Shown here: piece after piece, positions 44,733 through 54,629 of the stretch
Position numbering within the stretch: position 1 is the stretch's first letter
Layout: every line of letters begins with the position of its first letter
Assembly (NCBI GenBank): GCA_030180135.1
Contig: CM058233.1
Location: 25,701,615 to 25,765,614, forward strand
DNA length: 64,000 nt
Reading direction: 5' to 3'
Source of the DNA: Orychophragmus violaceus
Taxonomy: Eukaryota; Streptophyta; Magnoliopsida; Brassicales; Brassicaceae
Program-made: the position numbers and the translations under genes
Notes under the pieces: model-generated
The model's input: the letters and a program-made list of their open reading frames with translations, nothing else
What the model was told of the DNA's origin: nothing
Database searches by the model: none

Positions 44733-46252
44733 GTGGTATCAGAGCCTTAGGGTTTTCCATTGAATCAACCTGTCTAAATGAATTTGATGATTTAGATTCG
44801 CAAACTAGGTTGTTTGGTTAGAACAGGTGAGATCGATTATGATCGAAAAATCGAATCTGTGATTTCACACAGTGTCGATCGACACACTTGGCGAATTCGA
44901 CAGAGTGGGCGGCTAGGGTTTTTCGCGAAGAAAAACCGAAAGCCTACTGTGTCGATCAACACAGGTTTAGTGTCGGTCGACACAGAACATATTTGGTCCA
45001 GTGTCGATCGACACAGGTTAGTGTCGGTCGACACATACCTAGCGAATGGTTAATCGGTTCAATTGGATTGGACCGGTTATCATGCTTGGTTAAGTCCGAA
45101 TAGATCGGTTTAAATTGGATGAATTGGTTCAATTGGATTGAACTGATTATCTCAATTAGAATGAACCGATGAGTTGAATCGGTTTGATTGGATAAGTTGG
45201 TTCAATTGAATTGGATCGGTTATCGCAATTAGATGAAACTGATTAAAACGGTTTAAATTGGATGAATTGGTTCAATTGGATTGAACTGATCATCACAATT
45301 AGTATAAACCAATTTGAATGGTTAAGATCAGTTTGATTTGATAAGTCGGTTCAATTGGATTGGACCGATTATCAAAACTGTCTTCGATTAAGGTCTATGT
45401 CTACCGTCACACACGGGTTGTGTCGATCGACATGACCGGTTCGATGAACCGGGTTAATTGGATTAACCGGTTATTGAAGTCCAGTTATGTTTGGTGGTGT
45501 CGATCGACAGACATAGTCTGCGTCGATCGATACAGTGCTCGAAATTCTGGTTATTGAACCTTGAATTTGCAGAAACCAAACTCGACCTAAACCTTGATCA
45601 AAGCTTAGCTTCAATATGGTCAACTGTCAAGACTCATTTCGTTGTGTGATGGTCTAGCCAAGAGCTTGGTGTCCACAATTAGGTGAGTAAGGCAGGTAAT
45701 TATATTGATGGACTTGCAGTGCTTGACATCAACAATTACATGACCTAATAGATTGATTTGCTAACCTTTCAGAGTTTAGTTTCCTCAACTAAATATCAAG
45801 TGACCTTGATGTCTTGCCCAATTTTGTCTGCTGTGAAAACTTGTTTTATTTGTTGGATAGTCTTGGAGTCCTTGGTATCCACTGCAACATGAGTAAGGCA
45901 GGTGGTCATCGACAGACTTGCAGTGCGACTGTCAATGATCACAAGACTAAAGAGATTGGTTTACTTGACTAGGCTGTCAGAAGTTCTGGGCCCAGAGACG
46001 TTAGAGTAGATGAGACATGGATTGTCTTATCTGCGACCAAGAGTTGTACTGGGTACAATTAGCAATGATTTGCTTACCTAGATAACTGAATTTTGGGTGA
46101 TGGCGAGTCGTCCACTCAGATTTTAATGAAGTATGGATCTTGGATCATTATATTCATAGAGGAAACATTGTTTGAATATAATGCGAGTTTTCTTATTAGA
46201 TAAGATTTCTCATCATATAAACAACTAAATCTTTGTTTTTCTTGGATTTCAG
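44625..46252 (+). promoter_or_regulatory. Candidate leader intron of Copia element 2
   Basis: Donor CCAG|GTAAAC inside the LTR; acceptor CTTGGATTTCAG just before the gag ATG at 46256; AACTAAA about 30 bases upstream of the acceptor. Equivalent sites: element 1 43393 to 58977 (now interrupted), element 3 52580 to 53754, element 4 62609 to 63821. Splicing would remove the primer site and the module-rich leader from gag mRNA. This is inferred from the sites; RNA evidence is not available here. Confidence 0.5.
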
Positions 46253-46255
46253 CTT
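44747..46255 (+). other. Leader of Copia element 2 with modules and tandem repeats
   Basis: 1.5 kb without a supported gene. Palindromes lie at about 44871-45035 and 45420-45535. 45040-45390 is a degenerate tandem array built on GGTTCAATTGGATTGAACC and GTTATC words in units of about 95 bp. 45600-46090 has two related blocks of the phrase TCAAGACTCATTTCGTTG. It ends with a branch-point-like AACTAAA, a T-rich tract and TTTCAG (ending 46252), three bases before the gag ATG. Confidence 0.7.
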
Positions 46256-47170
46256 ATGTCTATGACTACTTTCTCGTTGCGATCCGTCCTTGAGAAGGAC
46301 AAGTTAAATGGATCCAACTTCCTGGATTGGTATCGGAATTTGAGATTCATTCTCAAGCAGGAGAGCAAGGACTATGTCCTTGAAAAGGCTCTTCCAGAAA
46401 GGCTTGGGACCAATCGCTCGCATACATCATATAATGCTTGGAATAAGCATTATATTGATGTGGTAGATGTGCGTGGTCTGATATTGGCTACCATAAACTC
46501 GGACTTGAAAAGTCAATACGAGAACATGGAGTCGCCAATAGAGATGATCACCAGCCTGAAACTGAAGTTTCAGGATCTGGCACGAGTTGAGAGATTCCAG
46601 ACGGTGAAGTCTCTCACTGGGTGCAAACTACCAGAGGATGCTCCAGTAAGTCCTCATGTCATTAAACTGATGGGTTACATTGATAACCTGGGGAAATTGG
46701 AATGTCCTGTCAGTTTAGAGTTGGCCACTGACATCATTCTACAGTCACTGCCGTCAAGCTATGATAAGTTCATTAAGAACTATATCAAGAAATGCTTGAC
46801 GAAGACGTTGACTGAGCTGCATGACATGCTCAAGACAGCAGAGCAAAACATCAAAAAGGGTAAAAGATTTGAGAAATCATGTAAAGACAAGGGTGAAGGC
46901 AGGGCCGTCCAGATTTGGAATCAGGATAAGCCTGTGTCATCTTATAAGCCCAAGTCAGGCCCATCTGGTGTTAGAAAATGCTTCTACTGCGATGAGTCAG
47001 GGCATTGGAAGAGAGATTGCATTAAATTCTTGGAAGATTCACAAGAGATGAAGGAGATGTATAGTACTTCTTCTTCAGGTATTGTGTTATTAATTCAAGT
47101 TCTACATAAGTATTGGATATTAGTTGTGGTACTGATATTTTTGAAATATGCAGGACCTAAGCGACAGTAG
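46256..47170 (+). CDS. Copia gag polyprotein, element 2
   Basis: 304 codons, open from ATG (CAGCTTATGTC). Gag forms the cytoplasmic virus-like particle that packages the element RNA. The frame begins FSLRSVLEKDKLNGSNFLDW, the start of the UBN2/Copia gag domain. It continues through YENMESPIEMITSLKLKFQD and ATDIILQSLPSSYDKF, and ends with a CCHC zinc knuckle CFYCDESGHWKRDC near residue 240. After SSSG the frame departs from the normal pol path: the protease sequence LDISCGTDI lies in another frame, and the last 30 residues (YWILVVVLIF...) are an out-of-frame reading of it. No stop occurs before that point, so gag itself appears intact. Confidence 0.88.
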   Translation: MSMTTFSLRSVLEKDKLNGSNFLDWYRNLRFILKQESKDYVLEKALPERLGTNRSHTSYNAWNKHYIDVVDVRGLILATINSDLKSQYENMESPIEMITSLKLKFQDLARVERFQTVKSLTGCKLPEDAPVSPHVIKLMGYIDNLGKLECPVSLELATDIILQSLPSSYDKFIKNYIKKCLTKTLTELHDMLKTAEQNIKKGKRFEKSCKDKGEGRAVQIWNQDKPVSSYKPKSGPSGVRKCFYCDESGHWKRDCIKFLEDSQEMKEMYSTSSSGIVLLIQVLHKYWILVVVLIFLKYAGPKRQ

Positions 47171-49440
47171 AACGTTGAAGAAAGGACAAGTGGAACTGCG
47201 TGTCTGGTTGAAGCAATGGTTGTTGCATGAGCCGTAGAGATTCTCCACTTGTAGGAGCCTTTCATACTTGGTTTTAGAAATTAAGTAATTGCTACTATGT
47301 ATCTGCCTTGTGCAGAAATGTCTTTCATCTTCTTGTAAAGAATTTGGATGTTTTTTATTTTGATAAAAGACAAGTTTTATTCTTTAGATCTTAATGAAAT
47401 ATCATATGGTAGCACCCCGTTTGGAATGGGTTTTATATCTAAAACCAGCGAAAGTTATAATATAACACAAATACTAAAAGTTTAAGTCTGATGACTCGAA
47501 CTCGACTTTTCCTTGGCATAGTCGTTTAACCACAAAGAGTGAAGCGGATTCAGAAGTTCCATAGTTTTGGACTCATTCGATTATTAATCATTTGAGATAT
47601 GAATTCTGTTCACTGGACGAAATGACTAAGCCCCTTTTAGCAGAGCTAAAGGAAACGGGCCAAAGGCTTATTGGGCCTTGCACATACTGATGTATGCGGC
47701 CCGATAAGCATTAGTGCCAAAGGAAATCTTATGTACTTCATTACCTTATTGACGGCATCAATAAGTATGGCTATGTTCATTTGATGAGACATGAGCAGGA
47801 ATCCCTTGAGGAGTTCCAAGATGAAGTGTAGAACCAATTTGACAGAAGTATTGAGATCCTTGATTGAATCGCGGAGGAAAATACTTGAGTCAAGAATTGG
47901 GTGATCATCTGACAGAATGAATCGGATCTTATTAGATATGCTCCGATCAATGATGGGTCACAGGAATCTTCCATGATCATTTAAGAATACGTTCTAAAAT
48001 GTCTATGTTTACGCTAAATAAGTTTCTATCAGAATCAGTGAAAAACACCACATTGGATGTGGACTGGGTGATTTCCAAATTTGTTTTTCTGATTAATTGG
48101 GATTGCAAGGTTTGTGTAAGACAGTAGTCAACAAACAAACTTGAACCCAAATCTGATAAGTTCTACCTCGCTGGTTGTCCTAGGGAAACCAAGGCTTAGT
48201 ACTTTTGTTTTCCGGAACTGTGTCTTTTGTGAAAGATCGTACTTTCCAAAAGGAACAGTGGGAGTAAAAGTACACATCGAAGAAATTCGATAAACACAGG
48301 AGACTGCTCAACCTGTTGAGGGAAAGCAGCGGTGAGATCTACAAAGTGCTGTAGGATCTGCACCTGTGGAGCCTGAAATTCGCAGATTCGAAAGGATCCG
48401 TCACTAACTCGAGAGTGATTTCTCGTAGCCGATTGTCGTGATCTATTGATCATTGAAAAGTGACGAGCATGCGAAATTTAAAGAAGCGATGGTGAGCCCC
48501 AACTCCGAAAAATTGGCTGGGTATGAATGTTAGCTTCACCGATCCATTTCTGGATTGAAGCAAACATCTTGGAGTTGGAATCAACATTTTGATAATGTGG
48601 TCAAGAGTTTTGACTTGATCAGAATAGAAATGAAACCATGCGTTTACAAGAAGACTAGTGGGAGCGTAATTGCAATTCTCACACCGTATGTACGTGATGT
48701 ACTTAATCTCATAAACGACGTTCTGACGCCAAAGTCTTATCAAGATTTGAGTCGGAAGTCAAGTTTAATGATAGACATGGGAGAAGGCCGTAAAAGTTCT
48801 TAGAATAAGGATCCATTGGAATGGATCAGAAAGGCTAATTGGATCGTGTCAAAATCATTATGTTGATAAGGTATTGGACAGTTCCAATATGCATGATTCC
48901 AAGAATGGCTTCATACCAAAGGTCTTATGGCAATAATCTTAGCAAGATGAAGTGTTTTGGACACTAGCTGAGCTATTATTAATGAGTGTGATTGCTAATG
49001 CTGCTGCAATAGAATCCATCATGAATGCCATATTTTGCACTCGTCTAGATGCAGCTTACGCATATAGCATGACGAGAAAATACCAATATGTTCCGGTAAT
49101 AGTCATTGAACAGTTACCAGAAATATCCCAAGGGTTTGAGAAACACTAAGGATAGGTTCGTGGTGAACTAAGGAAGTGACGAACCAGTTGAAAGTAGTTA
49201 GACGGACAAAGACGATTCCCGGTTCCCACCTGGTTATGTCTCTTTGTCTGAATAGCGGTGCGATCTGTTGGAAAGGATCCAAGCAGTGGACCGTAGAATA
49301 GTGCTTTTATCTGAATGGTGGTGTGGTTTGTTGGAATTATTTCAAGCAATAACACCGCAGTATCTCCCACAACCTAAGCACGAAATTTATTCTGTTGCTG
49401 TAGGTGTAAGATATCTGAAGAGATGATCTTGATTCTAGTG
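47171..49440 (+). pseudogene. Copia pol remnants, element 2
   Basis: Recognisable pieces, all with stops and frameshifts: an integrase N-terminal side (KGLLGLVHTDVCGPISISAK, about 47655-47720), YGYVHLMRHEQESLEEFQDE (47765-47825), an integrase C-terminal side (PKGTVGVKVHIEEIR, about 48245-48290) and a reverse transcriptase piece (KQTSWSWNQHFDNVVKSFD, about 48560-48620) where the usual YVDD reads YVRD. The N-terminal half of the RT is missing. The same deletions recur in element 1, so this pol was probably already dead when the element last moved. Confidence 0.75.
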
Positions 49441-50256
49441 GGAGTTATTTTAGTTATGTTATAATCTTCACATAGACATGCTATGGTAGTGTTTATGTAA
49501 GTTAAAACTGACATCGGTGTTATTTAATTATTGGATAATTAAATAATGGTCCCAAAGTACTTTATGTTCATCTTATAGGTCATCAAGTTGAGGACTTGAT
49601 CATGAAACCCTATAAGTAAAAGATGACATAAATTATGATTGTCCCTAGTCGAGGTTATTGAAGTGGGGCACCAATAACCGCGCGAGACTAGTATGTGAGG
49701 TGACTGTTGGACTAAGTTTCATGGAGTCAATGATATGATTATCACAGTCAGTCACATAGATATATGTTGATATACATATGATCGGACATGACCCGCTAAT
49801 GAGAACTCCACAGGATAGTTATATCAGTGTCATGGGAGGTTCTCATTACGACTATAGAGTATAGTCCTTAGACCTGAGTTCATCATGCTTTCTAGCATAT
49901 GAATTGGTGCGTTTTGACCTTGTCAAACGTCGTTCCGTGACTGGTGACTATAACGGCATTGCTTAGGCGTATCATGAAGTATGTGTAGAAACAGGGATGG
50001 AACAAGATGGGATTTGTCCCTCCTAGAACGGGAGATAAATATCTCAGGGCCCATCGAAGATTTGATACTGAGAAAATGCATGGCCGTGCTCAAACGAGGT
50101 GATTGTCAGTTGTTTGTTTTATCAGTATAAGATCAGGAGTTCGATGAACATGATGTTGGCTATAATAAGGATGACACAGTCTCTTTTCTTATTCCATATC
50201 GAGATATAGTGACGAAGGGATTGTAGGAATAGGTGATTCCAGTACAAGTGGGAGAT
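49441..50256 (+). other. 3' non-coding region of Copia element 2
   Basis: About 0.8 kb between the end of pol similarity and the 3' LTR, without a supported frame but similar to 57350-58141 in element 3 (shared CATGAAACCCTATAG, GGGACATGACC-type and TGGTGACTATAA phrases). It ends in the polypurine tract AAGTGGGAGA. Confidence 0.7.
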
Positions 50257-50994
50257 TGTTTGGATTATGTCCTGAAATCACATTGTACTCACTCTAGAGA
50301 TAGTTGTATTGTCGAGATCAGAAATTCATATGATACTGGGTAGTCATAATGTTTTGCTAGAAACCGCTTATGACAAATGAGTTGTAACTCATTTCTAGTA
50401 TCGTGTGAACCTACAGGGTCACACACCTAAGTAAGTTAGACATAGTTCTTATGGGATTGATCATTGGAAAATGGTCTGGTCGATGTGTATTGGATACACA
50501 TCGAATATGAGTTTTAATGAGGTGTGTCGATCGACACCATTGGGTGCGTCGGTCGATACAAGACGTGTGTCGATCGACACCACTAAGTGTGTCGGTCGAC
50601 ACAAGGCCGAAACCGAGACTGATGTTTCGGTTTGCGTCGTGGTCGGTACATATATAAGTGATCTTATGTATTTCGACCTAGTTACCAGACGTGCGCCGCC
50701 CAGACAGTGTTTTCTCAGAGAGAAAACACAGAAACCTCTAAAACTTAGTTCCCAGGAGATCCGAGCCCCGGTACTAGCATCCCGGCGGATTCCAGCTTGT
50801 GTGCGTGTGGACTGAAGTAGAGGCGCAACATCTGAGGCGCTTCACAGATCTCGTTTATCTGATCATCTTCCGCTGCCAATCTCCAGGTAAACACGAGATC
50901 AGATCCAGATTCAATTAACTAGACCCTAGATCCTAGGCTATCTGGAACCTGACAGCAATTCTGAATCCGGTAGAATTGGCTCGAAGTTCCAACA
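50257..50994 (+). repeat. 3' LTR of Copia element 2
   Basis: 738 bp, very close to the 5' LTR by eye. It keeps both U3 modules with intact first palindromes (GTGTCGATCGACAC at 50525 and 50567), where the 5' LTR copy has GTGTCGATCGAAAC. It ends GAAGTTCCAACA and is followed by the TSD AGTGT. Confidence 0.93.
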
Positions 50995-51965
50995 AGTGTC
51001 GGTCGACACAGGCCTTGCGATTGGTTAATCGGTTCAATTGGATTGAACTGGTTATCATGCTTGGTTAAAAAGTAGATCAGATTGGTTTAAATTGGATGAA
51101 CTGATTCAATTGGATTGAATTGGTTATCTCAATTGGTATAAACCGATTTGATTGGTTAAAATCAGTTTGATCGGATAAGTCGGTTCAATTGGATTGACCG
51201 GTTATAGGGCTGGTTAAGGTTGCATATCAAGTGTCGACCAAGTGTGTCAGTCGATGCATTTGGTGACGATGCGAACCGTAATCGTTTGGTTTTGAACCAG
51301 ATGATTGAAAACCGAACCAAGTGACCTAATCCAATTAAATAAGAACAATTAAAACTTAATTAAAATTTGAAGTAAATATGTTCTAAACCTATCTAATACA
51401 CATTGGATGTGTATTAGATCAAAGATTAGTATTCAATATGGTCAGCTGTCAAGACTCATTTCGTTGTTGTGATACTCTTGCCAAGAGCTTGGTGTAAACA
51501 ATTACATGAGTAAGGCAGGTAGTTTTGTTGATGGCCTTGCAGTGCTTGACATCAACAATTACATGACCTAAGAGATTGATTTACTAACCCTTTAAAGTTC
51601 CGTTTCCTCAACTAAATATCAAGTGACCTTTATGTCTTGCCCAATCTTGTCTACTGTCAAGACTCATTTCGTTGTTGGATAGTCGTGGAGTCCTTGGTAT
51701 CCACAATTACATGAGTAAGGCAGGTGATCATTGATAGACTTGCAGTGCGACTGTCAATGATCACAAGACTGAAGAGATTGGTTTACTTGACTGGGCTATC
51801 AGAAGTTCTGGGCCCAGAGACATCAGAGTGGATGAGACATGGATTGTCTTATCTGCGACCAAGAGTTGTACTGGGTACAATTAGCAATGGTTTGCTTACC
51901 TAGATAACTAAACTCTGGGTGATGACGAGTCGTCCACTCAGATTTTAGTGATGTATGGGTGGTCT
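50995..51965 (+). other. Leader of Copia element 1, second part
   Basis: It continues the leader cut at 43993: half a module (GTGTCGGTCGACAC at 50996), GGTTCAATTGGATTGAAC-type repeats, then the TCAAGACTCATTTCGTTG blocks (51440-51930) also found in the leaders of elements 2-4. It ends with GGTCT (51961-51965), the target-site duplication of element 3. Confidence 0.8.
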
Positions 51966-52685
51966 TGTTGGGAATGTCCTGAAATCTATTGTACTTGCTC
52001 CAAGTGAAAGTCGTATTGTCGAGATGAGACAATCATATAACACTAGGCAGTCATAATGCTTTGCTAGAAGCCACTTATGATCAATGAGTTTAGAACTCAT
52101 TGCCAGTGTTATATGATCCTACAGGGTCACACACCTAAGCAAACTGGACGTTGTATGTGAGGTTGATCATTAATGTAATGATCGGGTGAATGCATATTTG
52201 ATATGCATTCAACACTAAGTTTCTGGGCAGTGTCGATCGACGCACTAAGCGTGTCGGTCGACACAGATCGGCAGTGTCGATCGACACAAAGAGTGTGTCG
52301 GTCGACACAACTCGCGGATTACCAGATTAATTCGGTTTAATCGTTGGTTAATTCCGTTGTGGTTTAAGTCGACATATATAAGATATGGTCGACCTAAACT
52401 CGATCTAACCTAATACACAGCCACAAGAACGGTAAGAGAAACCTCTCGAGAGATTTGATCTCTAAAGGCACTAGCATCCCTTCTGTTCAGTTTGTGTGCA
52501 TGTGGATACCAGTAGAGGCGCAGCATTTGAGGCGCTTTAGATCTCGATTATCTGCAAATCTTCCGCTGCTGATTACCAGGTAAATCTGAGATCTGATAGA
52601 TTCAATTACATGAACCTTAGATCCTAGGCCTGGAATTCAGACCAGGGTTGCCTAATATGACTAGGATCTGCTAGAAATTCCTTCA
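51966..52685 (+). repeat. 5' LTR of Copia element 3 (type B)
   Basis: 720 bp. Two palindrome modules sit in tandem at 52230-52264 and 52274-52308, followed by TATATAAG at about 52375. A donor-like CCAG|GTAAAT lies at 52580. The primer site GTGGTATCAGAGCC follows at 52686. Confidence 0.93.
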
Positions 52686-52699
52686 GTGGTATCAGAGCC

Positions 52700-53756
52700 T
52701 TAGGGTTCCATTGAATCTGTAGCATGATGATTAGATTGGTTGAATCTGGATCTCTGTATAGTTGATACAAACATGCTAAAATTCGTTTTCATGAAAATCT
52801 AGTTTTTAGGTTTTTTGATTGAAAATCGATTAGGGTTTGTCGCCCTGTGTCGATCGACACCAATCCGGTGTCGGTCGACACAGAAGGATAACCCGAATAA
52901 AATTTGTTTCGCCTAGTGTCGATCGACACAAGAGTTGTGTCGGTCGACACAAACCTCGCGAGAATGATGAATCGGTTCAATTCGATTGGACCGGTTATCG
53001 AGCTTGGTTGATAATGGTTGAACACTGTGAATGGTTTAATTGCGATTGGTTTGATTAGGTTGGTATCGACCGATGCTAGTGTAGCATCGATCGACACTGA
53101 CCTGTATTCAAAACCGGATCAATTGGATTGATCGGTTATCGCGGATTGTTTTTGGTTATTCTGCATCGATCGACACGGTTTGGGTTATGGAACCTGAAAT
53201 CACAGAACCAAAGCAAGATAAATCAATTAATTAGAAGAATTAAAACATAATAAAACTGAACATTTTAAATGGTTTTGTTCCTCAAACAAATATCAAGTGA
53301 TACTTGATGTCTTTCCAATCTTGTCAACTGTCAAGACCCATTTCATTGTGCGATAGACTTGCAGTGCAAGATGTCCACGATTACATGAGTAAGACAGGAG
53401 GTAATCGTGTTGATGGACTTGCAGTGCAAGACATCAACAATTACATGACTGAAGAGATTGGTTTACTTGACTGGGCCATCAAAATCGTTTTGGGCTCAGA
53501 GACATCAGGTGGATTGGGCATGAGATGTCAATCCACAACCAAGAGTTATATTGGATATAACTATCAAAGTTGTTGCTTACCTAGATAGCTAAAATTTGGG
53601 TGATAGCCAGTGGCTCACTCAAGTTTAGTAAAGTATGGGTCTTGGATCATTATATTCATCTGAGGAAACATTGATTGAATATAATGCGAGTTTTCTTAAT
53701 TGTTAAGACTTCTCATTTCTTGAACTTCATAACTAAACCTCCCTTGTTTTTCAGCT
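52700..53756 (+). other. Leader of Copia element 3
   Basis: No gene. Modules lie at 52847-52881 and about 52917-52951, with further single palindromes near 53068-53096 and 53164. The TCAAGACCCATTTCATTG block follows at 53331, then CATAACTAAACC, a T-rich tract and TTTTTCAG ending at 53754, two bases before the gag ATG. Confidence 0.75.
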
Positions 53757-54629
53757 ATGTCTAGCACAAATCATCATAACAATTTCTCCCTGCGATCCGT
53801 CCTTGAGAAGGACAAGTTAAATGGATCCAACTTTCTTGAATGGTATCGGAACTTGAGAATTGTTCTCAAACAGGAGAAAAAGGACTATGTCCTTGAGAAA
53901 GTTCTCCCCAAGAAGTACCGAGCCAATGCCTGGCAGTCAGATAAGGATGCTTGGGATAAGCATTCTAATGATGCGGTGGATGTGAGTTGTCTCATGTTGG
54001 CTACCATGAACTCGGAATTGCAGAAGCAATATGAGTACGTGGAGTCGCCAAAAGAGATGATCACTGGCCTGAAAGGTATGTTTCAGGAGCAGGCACGAAC
54101 TCAGAGATACCAGACGGTAAGGTCTCTGATTGAGTGCAAGCTACCAAAGGGCGAACCAGTTAGTCCTCATGTCATTAAGATGATGGGTTATATAGATAAC
54201 CTGGGGAAACTGGATTGTCCCATTAGCCAAGAGTTGGCTACTGACATCATTCTGCAGTCACTGCCGTCAAGCTATGATCAATTTGTTATGAACAATAACA
54301 TGAACGACTTGACGAAGACGTTGACTGAATTGCATGGGATGCTTAAGACTGCTAACATCAAGAAGGACACCCCAGATGTCCTTATGGTACAAAAGGGTAA
54401 AAAGTTTAAGAAACTTGGTAAGAACAAAGGTGATGGCAAGACGAGCTCGATTGTGAATCCAAGCGAGTCTGGCCATGCTCCTAAGGTTAAAACCAGTCCT
54501 TCTGAAGATGTTAAGTGCCGTTATTGTAATGGTTATGGGCATTTGAAAAGAAACTGCAATAAATTCTTGGAAGATTATGAGAAGCTGAAGAAGACGTACG
54601 AGACTTCTTCTTCAGGTATTATGTTATAG
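53757..54629 (+). CDS. Copia gag polyprotein, element 3
   Basis: 290 codons. It begins MSSTNHHNNFSLRSVLEKDK; the UBN2-type gag domain continues through FLEWYRNLRIVLKQEKKDYV and ATDIILQSLPSSYDQF. The zinc knuckle is CRYCNGYGHLKRNC, near residue 260. It ends at a TAG soon after the SSSG that normally leads into protease. The protease motif itself (VFDTSCGTH at about 54665-54690) is in another frame, consistent with loss of one base compared with intact Copia elements. Gag has no internal stop. It differs clearly from the gags of elements 1 and 2 (type A) but matches the start of the element 4 gag. Confidence 0.88.
   Translation: MSSTNHHNNFSLRSVLEKDKLNGSNFLEWYRNLRIVLKQEKKDYVLEKVLPKKYRANAWQSDKDAWDKHSNDAVDVSCLMLATMNSELQKQYEYVESPKEMITGLKGMFQEQARTQRYQTVRSLIECKLPKGEPVSPHVIKMMGYIDNLGKLDCPISQELATDIILQSLPSSYDQFVMNNNMNDLTKTLTELHGMLKTANIKKDTPDVLMVQKGKKFKKLGKNKGDGKTSSIVNPSESGHAPKVKTSPSEDVKCRYCNGYGHLKRNCNKFLEDYEKLKKTYETSSSGIML

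Larger units (their letters stand above)
43994..50994 (+). mobile_element. Copia element 2, complete ends, TSD AGTGT
   Basis: LTRs at 43994-44732 and 50257-50994 begin TGTTGGGATTATG / TGTTTGGATTATG and both end GAAGTTCCAACA. Flanking AGTGT occurs at 43989-43993 and 50995-50999. Primer site at 44733-44746, polypurine tract AAGTGGGAGA at 50246-50255. Gag is open (46256-47170); pol is reduced to fragments. It landed in the leader of element 1, next to a palindrome module. Confidence 0.93.

Noticed and set aside
42887..45557. Open frames rich in VDRHT / SIDT / CRST repeats in Copia LTRs and leaders
   Set aside because: They are translations of the palindrome modules, occur on both strands and overlap LTR and primer-site sequence. 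The DNA-level pattern is the real signal.
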